Shown here in pieces: positions 37,261-50,600 of a stretch of 64,000 nt of DNA. The DNA is from Styela clava. Taxonomy: Eukaryota > Chordata > Ascidiacea > Stolidobranchia > Styelidae. The notes below the pieces were generated by a model that was not told where the DNA came from, did not search any database, and saw nothing but the letters and a program-made list of their open reading frames with translations. The stretch lies in the NCBI RefSeq assembly GCF_964204865.1, contig NC_135257.1, forward strand, positions 9,446,151-9,510,150. The letters are read 5' to 3'. The position numbers and the translations under genes were made by a program. Position 1 is the stretch's first letter. Every line of letters begins with the position of its first letter.

Positions 37261-37263
37261 CTG

Positions 37264-37269
37264 TTTATT
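37264..37269 (-). promoter_or_regulatory. Polyadenylation signal of PUF60
   Basis: AATAAA on the minus strand, about 207 bases after the PUF60 stop. Confidence 0.55.
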
Positions 37270-37475
37270 CCAAGTTTCAGAGGAAGGTGATTCGATATGC
37301 GAACATTGAATGTAAAGGCACTTCAGTAAAATGAAGTTTATATAGTTTAAATTAAACTAATGGTGAAAGTGAGACCAGTTTTCACGTTTTAATGAAGCCA
37401 GTAATAAGTAAACCTTTAGCAAAACTACATATGCGGGCCACTGGCTGAGCATATGTCCTTCACATAAAAATAACA

Positions 37476-38876
37476 CTATCCACTGAAATCTCCATTACTG
37501 TAGTTTGACTCTGAAAATAAAGTTGCTTCAATCTGCCGTCCTCCAAACCAGCGGTTATTTAAACTTTCTACAGCAGTGGCTGTTGATGAACTCAATTCAA
37601 ATTCAACGAAAATCTTGACAATACACGGTGCATCATCTTCTTCACCTTGTTTTTCTTTGTAAATAATAACTTTTTTAACCACACCAAACTTTCCACATTC
37701 TTCCGTTACCTCCGCTTCTAAATCTTCATCGATTTCTTCCACACTCACCATATTGCAAAGTTTCATTATTTTTGATGTCACTGAAGTGTTTTCAACTGGT
37801 ATTGTTATTACACCAGGCAGTTCCGCCAAGTTTCCTTGGAAATTTTGATGAGTTATACCGAGAGTGGGAGTAATTACCCCAGGTGGAGGCACAGATGCTA
37901 CTTGTTGAGGCTGGGTTGGTAATATATTAGGGATCACTACTTTTGGTGGGGCAACTGTTGGGCGTATTATAGTTCCAGGCAGTGCGGATAGTGGCACTGT
38001 GATTGGCAAATTATCGGCAGGGGACTGAACTGCAGGTGTGTCAAGAAGACTGGGAACACCCATCAAATTACTGGCTAATGAGTTTCCTTTCAACGTTGGG
38101 GGAGGTGGACCAATACCTCTGCCAACTCTAAGATTCTGTCCTCCTAGATCAAACAAGTTCATTGATGTAATAGCGTCTTTAGCTGACTGTAGGGTCTCAT
38201 ATTCTATGGATCCATATCCTTTATGTTTCCCAGATGTTGGATCTGGAGCAAGCGTGCATGATGTAATGTTACCAAATGCAGAAAACACAGATTTCAAATC
38301 TTCGATTGACAAATCTTCGTGAACAGAAGACACATATACCCTTTTTGAAGTTTTTGATTCCTCTAAAATTTGGTCAATAATCGGATGACTTTGTGGCATA
38401 TTTGATGGTCGACCAACTTTAATTGGCCTGCCACCCAACAACATACCAGACATCTGTTCCATCGCAAGTTGAGCAGCATCCGGTGTTTCATATTCAATAA
38501 ATGCGAATCCTTTATGTTTGCCAGTTATTGGATCAAATGACATGTTAATAGTTTTTATCACTCCAAATTGTCCGAAAGCAGTACGGACGATCTCTTCTCT
38601 TAGGTCATAGAATATAGAACCAACATATACTCGACACATTAGTACGAGGGCTTGTTGTCTCTGTAATTGCATTGCTTGAGTCATTGTGCCATCCTCTCCA
38701 GGCTTTGGCAATAGTCCAGCTTCAATTTGTTGCTTTTTCAAAACATGCTTTACACTTTCCTGCATAGCATATTGCTTAGCTTTCATGAGAGCTCCTTGTT
38801 GTTCAGGTGATAACTGTGGAAGTGACTTTTTTGCAGCAATTGCTGAATACTGTACAGTTCCAATTCCAGCAGCCAT
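37476..38876 (-). CDS. PUF60: Poly(U)-binding splicing factor PUF60 / half pint
   Basis: A 466-residue nuclear splicing factor that helps U2AF recognise pyrimidine-rich 3' splice sites. RRM1 is at about 81-158 with RNP motifs VYVGSI and KGFAFIEYE. RRM2 is at about 178-255 with VYVSSV and KGYGSIEYE. A Pro/Val/Ile-rich linker follows, and a C-terminal UHM domain (about 365-455) carries the RWF motif of the RxF type that binds ligand tryptophans in ULM peptides. The N-terminal LSPEQQGALMKAKQYAMQESVKHVLKKQQ is typical of the family. The whole coding sequence is one exon, unlike vertebrate PUF60. Intact frame, conserved length and a plausible poly(A) signal argue for a working gene; a retrocopy is the alternative. 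Confidence 0.94.
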   Translation of the reverse strand: MAAGIGTVQYSAIAAKKSLPQLSPEQQGALMKAKQYAMQESVKHVLKKQQIEAGLLPKPGEDGTMTQAMQLQRQQALVLMCRVYVGSIFYDLREEIVRTAFGQFGVIKTINMSFDPITGKHKGFAFIEYETPDAAQLAMEQMSGMLLGGRPIKVGRPSNMPQSHPIIDQILEESKTSKRVYVSSVHEDLSIEDLKSVFSAFGNITSCTLAPDPTSGKHKGYGSIEYETLQSAKDAITSMNLFDLGGQNLRVGRGIGPPPPTLKGNSLASNLMGVPSLLDTPAVQSPADNLPITVPLSALPGTIIRPTVAPPKVVIPNILPTQPQQVASVPPPGVITPTLGITHQNFQGNLAELPGVITIPVENTSVTSKIMKLCNMVSVEEIDEDLEAEVTEECGKFGVVKKVIIYKEKQGEEDDAPCIVKIFVEFELSSSTATAVESLNNRWFGGRQIEATLFSESNYSNGDFSG

Positions 38877-39098
38877 ATTGACAAAATTTACCTTGATTTT
38901 TGAGTAAAATTATATTTCCCAACTATTATTTACTGTTTTGAAGTGCTGAAGAAAAAATAGAATCAAACAAGTATCTGATTTGATTCCATAAATAACTGTT
39001 ATAAGCAAATGATAAAATTAATTGCTCACATTTTCAGCCCAAGTTGAATAGTCTGATCAATGAAATATAAAATAATAAGATTACTCAAGATATATCAT

Positions 39099-39160
39099 TG
39101 ATTTCCAACCTTTTCAAACCGCGGAACACTTCTAGATCATGAATTTTTCGAGGAACACAG
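39099..39160 (+). mobile_element. Possible end of a degraded hAT-like element
   Basis: cattgatttccaaccttttc followed by aaaccgcggaacac resembles the CAGTGGTTCNCAAAC...GCGGAACAC ends at 51429-51831. A weak reverse match (gttgaaaatcacta) lies at about 39647. No target duplication found. Confidence 0.35.
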
Positions 39161-40265
39161 AACAAAAATATCTGATTTTGTTGAAACTATCCGAATTATC
39201 AATAACTTCCATCAGATTTAGCGTACAAATGAAATTACAATAAGACTAATTGACTTGAGTTGTAAATAGAAGCAACAAGTTTAGATTCCTGACTACCTAC
39301 ACAGAACAAGAGTACGTTGAAATACCAATGAAAATTATTTAAAATTCTCCCTGTACTTCTATCATTGACTAATTTTAGTGTTTCTTTAAGGAGTAAATTG
39401 TAAATAGCATCTGAGTCTGTGAGTGGCTTAATTTAATTTGGTACGGTACGTTTTCGTTAACGTTTTAGTGTTTAGCCACCGTTTCGGAAATAAACTAGGA
39501 AGTCTGTTCCTAGAGAAACGTTTGTTATGCAGAATCTTTTTAAAAACTAAATACATGATCGGTGGATTTGAATTTCCTTCTGTTATCAAAAAATATGATA
39601 AAATTATTTAAAAAAATGGGGAACAACAATTTGACGCGAAACACCTGTTGAAAATCACTACTGCACTAGGCTATATCATGCTCATGGCCCGACTAAAGAT
39701 TACAATATTTAATAAAAATCAACTAATACAGGTACGGTACTGAGAATTACTCACATCTGCACAGGGAATTACGGTATAGCACGAGTTGAAAACAAAAATA
39801 AAAAACTTTTTTCATTGTCATCTGATTGTCAATTAACTCTTACTCTGAACTTAACTCCAAAGACTTTAAGTGAACAGCAGGTTTTACACATGTGCAGTAG
39901 TATTAAGCACAAACAGGATTCAGAACTGGCAAAAGACAGGAGTCCCCGTCACGTTTACGTTTCTGCTGGCCACCATACAGCAATACTTATGTGGCATTTT
40001 GTTGGGACAGGAGATGTCAGATTTGAAGCATAGCTTATTTCAGACACTTAAACATCTGAACAATGCTGAAACTATGCAGCATTTTTTTTTTTTTGTTTTT
40101 TTTTTATGATTCCACAATGTGGTTTATGCATTTGTTCATTACTGCATTATCACGATGGCTGCCTATTTGGCTTGGCCACCCCCTGAATTTAGTGTTCACT
40201 GACCACTCATTTATTGCTCTGTCGATTGAATGAGTTAATTTGTCGAGGTCAAAGTTCGGGTAGGT

Positions 40266-41085
40266 AAGACCTAAGTGGTGGAAGCAGACACGAAATGAAC
40301 TGAATCGTTTCGTTATTATGTTGTTGTTAGTGTATTTCTTCCAATCGTTATGAAAAAATCATTCTCTTTAGTTATTAGACCAATTTCGGTTAAAGATTAT
40401 ATTTTTTGCAATGGACCTTTCCCCGAGCATCGACTTCCTTGTTTACTTCGTGACATTGGCCAATCAGCAAGATGCAAAAAGTGACGTAACAATGCCCCCT
40501 TTTCGCATCCGCTCAGACAGTTTTCTCACTCAGACAGATTTTCAAACGTGGTTGTAAACATTACCTCGTTTTTAAACTCTATTCGTTAGTTTTCAGTTGT
40601 GTTTCGGAAACTTAAATAAAAATCAGATAATTCAATGATCACTCTGTCTTCCCAGGAGTTTTATAATTTAATTGCAGTGATAAAAATTAGCGTAGAAATA
40701 GCTGTGATAGACTATCCTGAAATTCTTTACCGGTACTTTTAAAAAACAGATTGTTGTGTGCGATGAATCATAATAATGGTTTGAAACATATACCCCATTT
40801 TACATGCGCCAACTCGCAAAAGCACTCCTAAAATAGCACTGAAAATTTTGCAATGGTAAAAAATAGGAAGAATTTTCCGGGGGTCAAAGTCCATTGCAGC
40901 GGTTACCTACTAGGTACGGTATTTCGTGTCCATATATTTGAGCATTAATCTCTTGTTATGTTGTTTTTCGTGTTGTGAGAAATCGCCTTTCTCTTTAATT
41001 AGAGTACTGGACGAATTGCTTTGTAATTTTCAGTGGTTCAAGATTGATGTTGTGGCTAGGAGGCTATTACTTTTATTTCTCAGTA
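40266..41085 (+). repeat. Mosaic repeat related to the chitinase-intron fold-back element
   Basis: Near 40305-40400 it has cgtttcgttattatgttgttgttag and ttagaccaattt, as in the fold-back arms. Near 40925-41060 it has cgtgtccatatatttgagca, tctcttgttatgttgttt, tactggacgaattgcttt and attttcagtggtt, then aggaggctattac. Unlike 21859-23206 the two parts are in the same orientation. The block between them (40420-40620) is the repeat found inverted at 13430-13810. Confidence 0.55.
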
Positions 41086-41620
41086 CAGTATTTCGAAAAT
41101 ATCTGCGAGTTCTGTGGATTTAATCTTTAGAAAAATATCGCGCATAAGTTTCTCGAGTGAAGATGACTAAACGACCTACGGTAGTCCTACTCTAATCTAC
41201 AGTAACTAACCAAAACGTAAACCAGTTTTATTGTAGTCAAATTATTCCAACTCCAAGCCAGGCCTTTGCCCCGTGACCTTCACAAATGAAACTCTATTTT
41301 AAAAATTTATTATTAATATGCAACTCACATAACGTGGGAACACAAAACACACGAAAAATCATATTGAAGAGATGTTTTGGATTAGGTAACAAATTGAAAA
41401 ATATTATAAATTCTCGAATATCTTTGCAAATATACAAAACATAACTAAACAGTGGGCGAGATATAGATATAAATCATATGAAATATAATCTGAAACACTA
41501 AAGACTATAAATTATTTCGTTTGTTTTCACAGTATATTTCCATTACGCTATACTAAGTTATGTCAAATAAACACTTTTCAAACTATATAGTAAAACAAAA
41601 TAAAAATAAACACTCTCTTA

Positions 41621-41626
41621 TTTATT
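41621..41626 (-). promoter_or_regulatory. Polyadenylation signal of the dynein gene
   Basis: AATAAA on the minus strand, 70 bases beyond the dynein stop codon (41696-41698). Confidence 0.65.
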
Positions 41627-41695
41627 AACAATAACATATATATATATATAAAGTTGCACTAGCGGAACGGTTTATACTATAATACTTTATATCAT

Positions 41696-44600
41696 TCAAA
41701 TTCCACGACTGTTAATAGCTAAGAATGCGTGAATACCCTTTACGTCATAAATTAAAGGATCAACATCACATTTCATTGGAATAGTAAATAAAATGTTGCC
41801 ACCTTGATTCATTTTATGGTGATAGACCGGACATTTGAATATGTTTCTTACTTCTGATGATATATCAGGCCTGGATGAACAATTTATAAATTATTATAAG
41901 ACACATTCACACTGAGTTTTATATTTTATATACAAGATTTACTTGTTTAACCTAACAATTCACAATAGGTCAAAATGTATTTCCAGTGTACACAATAAGG
42001 CTGAAAATGAAATATGGACAATACTAATAATGTTTTGCAAAATCAGAAACATGAGGTGATTAAACTCCCAACTTTTTTACATAAATTTACTCAAAGCAAG
42101 TTTTATTGGGCTCAACTAAATGTTGAAGGAGTACAAGTATAAAAAAACACTTTGGTGATGCAGGAGATGACTGCATTTTGGATACAACATCCGCCTCATA
42201 ATTAAATTTTAATTCCCATCCTATACAAATGGTCACACAGATGCAAATGAAAAGTGATCCAACTCAGGGTGATCCAAACCCAGGCCCGCGGGCCACATGT
42301 GGCCCGCAGCGTCATTATCTATGGCCCGCGTCGCCTTTACTGAAGGATAATCAAAAAATCGCATTTGGTGTTGTTTCGTCATAAAAAAAAAACAGAAAAT
42401 CTTTTCGACTTTTTGTTACATCACTAATGTCACTGTATTGACTAGTGTCTCGGCTAGCTGAAGCAACCAACGAAGTTGAATTGGGTGTGATTGGGTAGTC
42501 CAAATTGTTCAATGGCTTTGATCTATTTGGTTGCGAATATATCCCAACAGTTATAATAACTAAATAATAATGTTATGGCCTGAGTATATAATTCGTTTCG
42601 ATGATGTGTTGCAGCCAGCCTGAACAGTATTACAAAAAATGCTTCTAATATGTTATAAAAATTAGTACCATACTTACTCTCCTATACCTTACATTTGTTA
42701 AAATATGATAATCAATCATTCAGCAGTTATGGCAAATATAATCTCTAACGGCATTTTGCTATCATGTTAGCAATGAGCATTTCCAAAATTTGAGGAATTT
42801 TGCTTTGAGAACCCTATCGATGTTCGAGATCACTTACATTTGCTGGAGCACTTTCTCCCTTATGAAAAGTTTGAAATCTTACATTAAATGTAGTTATAGC
42901 AAAACTTTTGAATGTTTCGGTCATTTTTTTGGCGTATTTTGTATGATTTATTTTGATAAATGACAAACAATGATCAATCGTTTGCACAATAAAAGTGTTT
43001 GTTGTTTACATATTTCTGACGCTCTTGTGGCCTGCGAACAATGCAAAAATAATTTTGTGGCCCGCGAAGACGACAATATTGGACCACCCTGATCTAACAA
43101 ATCCTGAGGAATGTAGTGAATAGTGATTCAATATTTTTACAAATAAAATATATAAACTTGCGGGTACTAATGATTCAAGGAAAGATAATTTACCTATTGT
43201 ATCTGGGCCTCTTTTCTACTGACAAGCACACATTAGGCAACTTATGGCATTTGTCAGAGGCTGTTTCTTGAATTGTATTAAATCTATCATCATACACAGC
43301 ATGTTGCAACCAAATTCCTTCCAACATTATCGAATCTTGCATTAGGTCAGATGAAGATGCAGGAAGGTGTTTTGAAATCACCTGAAATAAGTTTGTATAA
43401 ATAATATTATTAATAGTCAAGTATCAGGCAAAAACATGTCCGATTATTATTATTTTTTTTGTGAAAGACAGCATTGCCCCCTTGTTCTAGTTTAAGATTG
43501 AAGAATTGTCCCATAAAAATACACAAAGATTTAGCTCCCATGAAACAGTGTAACGACTATATATTTCAAGTTGAAAACAGAAGAACACAGTTTTCACTAC
43601 TTCAGACCTTAACCCTAACATCTTGAATGAAAAAGGATATATTTCTGTTCTATGCACACTTCAAAGATGAAAATTAAAATATCATAAATTATGCAAATTT
43701 TTTTTATTTGAGAAGAAGATACAACCAAAACAGTAAGAGTTCTAAGCTCTCATGTATATTGCAAAATTAACTAACTAGTCAATTGCAGTCACAATATTTC
43801 CAGTTTTTATTTTCTCAAATGTTGTTGTTGTTTAATTGTACAGTGCTTCATGAACGAATATGACTTAGAATAACAGGTTGGAAAAGGAGGTGGCTACTGT
43901 GTTAATAAGGTTTGATAGATTGAAGAATTAGTAACGATTAGCCAAATCATCGCAAATAACTGCAATTTTTCAACATCAGGCCTATTTACCAAGAAATCTG
44001 ATAAGAATCCAATAAACTAACATTGAGTTGAAACCAGAAATTTAATGTGAACAAGTAAATATTTTTTCAGGGTAGCTAAGCAGAAATAAGCATACATATT
44101 CAATGAACATTGTTTACCTCCACTTTAAATTGAAGTCTTTGTATGTCTTGCAACATGTTTTTAGCAACTTCAGCTAAGAATGACTTCAAAAACATGTCTG
44201 GCCTCATAAAAGTGGCAAGATTGTAACATGAAAGTGTTTGTGTCGCTGATGACTTTCTTCTCGTTTGTCCAATCTGTAATATTTGATTAGCAGATGTATG
44301 AATGATACGATTGCTGCGTTGCCAGGAAGTATGGGAAATAAGTATTTCATTATTTAGACCTTTGCAGATTTAGCAAAATATTGAATATTTATTTCATTCT
44401 GTAATTATTTGACTATATAATTTTTACGTAAGGGTTGCATTTAACAATAAACTTTTTCTATAAATAGACAGCTAACGTCATCACTGGTAAACTTATAGGA
44501 TTTATTTAAAAGAGTCAATCAACTATTTTCTGCCATTAGTAATTTTTCAACTTCCATTTAAAATCTAGTATTTGGACATATTTCACGCATACAAATAATA

Positions 44601-47600
44601 AAGTTCAATTTTCATCGATCAGAGTGCATTATCTGTTATGAATACATTCTAACGGCCCCTTGTTATAAAAGATAGCTCTAAATATTCTCGATCACTTGCG
44701 ATTAAATTTTAAAATTTTTATATTGATTACTAATTTTTGTTTAATTGTGTCAACATAAGGAACAAAATACTAACAACTACTATTCAAAAGATAGCAAAAT
44801 TTTTAGGGATCAAATAGCTTGTTAAATTTAAACATACCATATTCACAGTGAAGGATTCCGCTGATAAGTGAGAAGTAAGTGACAACCGTTCATATTTTGG
44901 CAAGACGTTCCCAATGTTTTGTAAATATTTTATCCATTTTATTATTGAATACTCAGTAAAGAATAAAAATATTTCTGAGTGTTTCTCAATCCAAAACGTA
45001 GGAAGTTTGTTAGTTAATACAGCATTGATTACGTTCAGTACAGTTGGATTTACCTAAAGAGATATGAAACATTATTTAACGAAATTTGATGACTAGATTG
45101 ATTTTTACCATCTTACCAAAATTCCTCTCCTTAAAAATCTCAGCAATCCATTGCCTTTTGAGTCAACAAGATACTTTTGAATCACATTAAAATGAACTAT
45201 TTTTATTACATACAAGATGGACCATATCCAGGGACATGCATCTGGAATGATTAATTTATTAGCTATTCGTATACCTGAACTGCTAACCAGATGGAAAGCT
45301 TTGGTTCACAACATGATCGAGTCGTACCGTTGGCTTTCCTCAGCATCAGGATATATTAATAATAAAAAAAATTCTATCACTTAACATTGTAATTAGCTTT
45401 ACCTCAATTTGACCTTTCGAAGCTGCTATACAAGCCTGAATATCTGTTTTCAATAAATGAACAGCAGTGCTGATACGAGCATATTCTCTATGATAAAAGT
45501 CATACAATGGCCCAGATTTTGACAGCATATTTTCTTCATCCTCATTAAGGCTTGGAATTGAGATATTTTGAACCTATAAAAACCAATATGCATTAGAAAA
45601 AGCTTGATCTTGAATATTACATTGGAAATCAATTTCTATGGTCAACATAATAGCAAAACCATGGTTTAACATTTGATTTACAGGTACCAGCCCAATTTAA
45701 TTTATGACAAGGGACACATTTCCCATTTTCTCTTAGTCCCTGATCAGAAAAATGGCAAGTTTCAAAGCATAAATTCTGAATTTCTCTTTGTATGACATTA
45801 CAAAAAATGTAGTATTCAAACCATAATTGCTTATGATAATGTAGGACAAGATTTAAAGTCTTGCAACTGTACCTGCGTGAGAATATTCTCGAGTTGTTGC
45901 TGAACTTCCATTTCTTTGATTGTTAATATGTTTAGATTATAAGCCCTATAATCATTGTTCTCTTCAGTTACACCAGCACGATTTATTTCAAATTTTGCAC
46001 TTGCTTTGACACCACTCAACAACCTTTCATTGTTATCATAAATTGAAGAACGCTCTGCAGAGTTGGGAAGGTTTAACTTGACCAGATCAGCTTTCTGCAG
46101 AAAATATAAATCAAGTTAACATTTGGAAATGATTTACCAAACCCATTATTTCATATTGCCAGATTCTCAAATAAATCTTGAGTTTTTAGCAATTTAGCTC
46201 ATAATATCACATAGCAATTCAGGAACTTTTACATCAGTATGACTTAATGTTAGACTCCCTCATACATCAGGCTCTGGGTGACCCTTACTGGTTTATCGCG
46301 TCTCTCCTTTCACATTTTTTTTCACTCTGTATGACAAGTTTGTATTTTCAGAATGTAAAAAAATGAAACCACTGACCGAATAGGAAAATCCTATTCTAAT
46401 ATGGTATTGAGATGACTGGTTGACAAAAATAAACATTTTTCTCATGTACAAAGTTGGTGCAAAAGACTGTTGATGATGGAGCCAGTAAATCTCATTTTTC
46501 ATAAACCTCAAACCTGCATCTATCATCGTAATTTAATAAAGATTAGGTAGGACCCTAATGTTTGTATCATTGGCCAAGCTGTAATATGAGATCTGAAACT
46601 ATTGAAAAACAGGCAAAACAGTAGTGAACAAATAATGAACATACTGGCATTAACGAATTGAATCCTTGATCAGATTTTTTAGGAGCTCTCAACAATGTTT
46701 GTAATTCATGATGAATTCCTTTGTTCCTTGTTTGATACCTGATATCAAATACTTTTTCTGGTGACAACAAACATTCTTCAATGAAGTATTTCCGTTCATT
46801 CAGTTTTCTATATATAGAAAAAGCATATTGAAGAATTCCTGAACAATTTTATAATAATAGAAGTGAAATAAATAAAACAAATTACGGTACATACTAGAAA
46901 TTTGCCATCAAAATTATTCGAAAATATACTGTTGTAATTTGTGAAGAGAAACCTTTTTTGAACATGTTATAGTTATTTATATGCAGAGGTAAAAAAACTA
47001 TCATTATAATATGAATTTATTTTAGAATCTATGATTTAGTGAGAATTATGCAATCGTTCTTTATATATATAGGTTTCAGTCCCTTTACACAACTTGATGT
47101 AAAGTAGACGAACAAAATTAGTTACCTCCATATTTGTACACACACTTCTGGAGCGCCCTTTTATCAACATTAAATATGTAATTAATTTTGTACAATTTCT
47201 GGTATTTCACTTACTTTTCATCTGTAATTGAGTCAGATAATAGTGCTTTGCATATTGGTATAACACCATCTGTATTTCCATCATGAACAAACGTTTGGCT
47301 CCATTTATAAACATCAAGTATATCTTCATCTGTATGTTGAGGCGCATTTACCCTATCATACATCTGTCTCTGAAGAAGTATTGCATGCAATAAAGAGAGT
47401 TGAATCTTGAGAACGTGGTTATCATTTGAAATTGTATTATTCTGTTCTTGAGACATTGGAGGCTCTTTTTTAGACGGCTTTGACTGTAAATTTAAAACAT
47501 GTTCTGGGTGTGGGTCTCCCGCTGTTAATTGATTGAATTTCAGCTTGACAAGACCTTGGTGTGTGCATGGTAGTTCCAGATTTATAATGGCTGCATTTTG

Positions 47601-50600
47601 TAAAAGAACACTAGGAATGATAGTTCTTGAGTAGAAGCCATGGGTTGGTCGTAAAATCAGCCACAAGCGGAAATTTTCGTTCACTGGTAGACGATGGGTC
47701 AGTATTTCTTCCATTGATATGGATTCAGACTGTTTGCTTAATCTTTCTGAATCCAAGTCTCCATCTTCTGTTGTTATCGTTGAAATTGAACGAGTTGTGA
47801 TTTCTTCACCGACTCCTTTGACACTGTTGTCATCCATATTTTTGGAAGGAAAACTAATGTCCACATCATGCAATGCTGACAGAGAGTACAGTAAATTTAA
47901 AAACTTGTCAGGCCAGCTGTCAGCCAATTCACAGTTATGGAGAATAAGCCAATGTCCTTCACTCATGCATTCCAATAAAACTTCTCCGAGGTCGTCAGAA
48001 AATGGCGCAGCTCTGAAATAAATTAAAGATGATGATCAAGCCTCAACATAAGTTTAGAATGGAGGCAAGTGGCTTCAATTTAATTTCCATTTTTAAAATA
48101 AGTATATTGCAGTTTACAGTTTAATGATAGTAATACATGCCGGTTATAAGCAAACAATATAGTTTGGCCAACTTTTCAAATGTCAATACAGACGATTTCA
48201 TCATAGCAATGAATAATAAAATTAAAGGAAATATTTTCTTTGCATTGCCCTGAAGGAGTTTGCCTGTACAGACATTCGAAAGATTGCCCAAACCATATTG
48301 TTCATTTCTTACTAGTTGTGCATACATTATTATGATAAGTTTTTCAATATCATGTTTCTAGTAAAAAATTATTAATAGTTAAGTCATGTATTACGTATAT
48401 AGATCGACCACCAAAATTCACTTTCTTATAATTTTGTATTGTATGATTACAGGAAATATCTTGTGTGTATACAAGTAATTTTGTGTGCATTATGAAAAAA
48501 TCAACAAAAATAAACAATCAAGGTATTTTTTGGATAATTTAGAATTTATATTCGATTATACTCAATTAAGATCACTCATCGCATGCATGCAATACCTTTG
48601 CTTATATTACCAAAGAATAATGTAAAAATACTTAAATATGAGAGAAAAACTCTAAACCAACCGCTCAATTGTCTGAATCTTTTTTATTTTTGCTTCCTGA
48701 GATATTTCAACCGTCGGTTGATAACTTGAACCTAAAATAAAAACATAAGGCAGTGAGCTAAGCATAATGAAGTGTTTTTAAACAAGAAATCTCTATGCAT
48801 CAATTTGATTATGAGAAGCTATACTAAAACTGTGTTTACATGAACACTATAACAGTAAAAAAATTTTTTAATACAACCGGGAAGAATTAGGACTGAGAGA
48901 AATGTATTTTCTTGGGGGAGGAAATATAGAAATTTTACTTTGCTTTATGCAAAGTCAAGGATAAATGAAGAGATATAAAATAGGCAGAGGCCGGTATATA
49001 TTGAAAGGAGTGGAACCACTGATATAGCATAATAATCATTCCCCACTTAAAACTAACTTGTGAACTTGGTGTAATTTGTCAGGGTTGCAATAATAAGCCT
49101 GTTCTTATTTTAAAATCAATCTGCAATCAAAGTTATCAGTTTATGCTTCTAGAGAAAATACCTTTTTCAGGAATTAGGAATAATACAGGATTTGTTTGTT
49201 GTACTTGAGCTGTTATATCATTTATATTCCACACTAGAGTTTCAGTAGTGATACTTCCCAACACACTCGAACATAATTCTGATATTATCAGACCAGCAAT
49301 GTCAGGTCGAAGAGTTTTCCACAACAATGCTTTTTGTCCGACACTGAGATCTGAACAAAATCATGAAAATCATCAAAACAAATGGCTGAGGTAAAGTGGC
49401 ACGTTGATGCAAACGCAAATTGTTGCAAGAAAAAATAGACAATAGCTGTTATCAGCAAGGATTCCAATGAAATTGGTTTGAACGAAGCAATCAGATTATG
49501 ACATCAAGTCTTTAAAAGAAATATTACAAATTTCATCTGGATGGAAAATTATAGATATCCTAATTTATACTGATCAAGATCATGTTGCAAATGAATAGAA
49601 AAGTCATCAGTACCTACAATGACAAGTTTTATTCTTACATTTCTGATTTCAAGAGCAAGTCTTGAATACGAAAAATCAAAATGTATGAAAAAGTATCTTA
49701 CAATGATACCAATATTGTACACACAAATGCACTACATTATATTTTTCAACTTCAGGAACTCTGGATGGCTTTAAACCAGGGGTGTGCAACCTGCGGCCAA
49801 ATGCAGCCTACAAGGAAAAGTTGTGCAGCCTGCAAAGGAGTGCCAATCTTGAATGATGTGCGGGCCCACAAAATGAGTTTTTAATTTATTCTAATGTGGT
49901 ATGTGTGAGTAATTCCAATCCCTCAGCATTGCAAAGCCTATACCTTTGTTAATTTATTATCTATGCCTATGAGTTTACAATGCCTTAACAGCTGGATTGT
50001 GCGAAGCAAACAAAGCATGTCATGAAATCAATCACCAAAATTTTAGTGCTTGCAATTACTAGAAAGCCTTTGTTAAATAAAGGTTGCGACCCGGGGGTTC
50101 ACCTAGTTATTTATATTTGGCCCTCTTGTATTGAAGGTTGCACACCCGTGCTCTAAGTCAGAACTTTTCAACGACGAGTTAAGCAGCAACTAGCGAGCAA
50201 TATTTAAGAAGCCAATACTTACGAAGCAGATTGTCAGATGGTACATTAGACAACAATACAGGTGTTGAATGTAAATATTCTTGCCATCTTTTTTGTTTTG
50301 TAGAAATAGAACTGACCAATCCTCCAAATGTTTGTCGATGTTTCTGTTCAAGATTTTTGGCTGCTTCCCAAACGTCATCTTTAATCCATTTTGGTTTGAC
50401 AAGATTCATCATCGTGACTCGGTGTGCTGATGGTGGCAGCTGCATGAAATTAAAATTTTGAGTAGGTATACGGATTATCAAAAAAGTCTTCATCAAAAAT
50501 CTATTCTCTTTGAGCATTTTGGAGTATCAGATAACAAAACAAAAATTGTAAAAAGCTATAATTTATGTTAGGGGCTAAATATGACCATATTCAAAAAAAC

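Larger units (their letters stand above)
38877..41620. other. Intergenic region between PUF60 and the dynein gene
   Basis: No gene recognised. It contains a probable hAT fragment near 39100 and a mosaic repeat at 40266-41085; the rest is AT-rich with homopolymer runs (long T run at about 40082-40107). Confidence 0.5.

Noticed and set aside
41636..41650. TA-rich microsatellites here and near 23517 and 27834
   Set aside because: Short simple repeats common in AT-rich DNA; nothing further to support.
43190..43420. Dynein gene ending at the in-frame TAA at 43190
   Set aside because: A donor at 43193 splices in phase to 41696-41870, which supplies the conserved CPVY-type dynein C-terminus and a nearby poly(A) signal.
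46739..46807. Short dynein exon ending at the GTATCA donor
   Set aside because: The phase would not fit the next exon. The GTATGT donor at 46644 gives phase 0 and fits.
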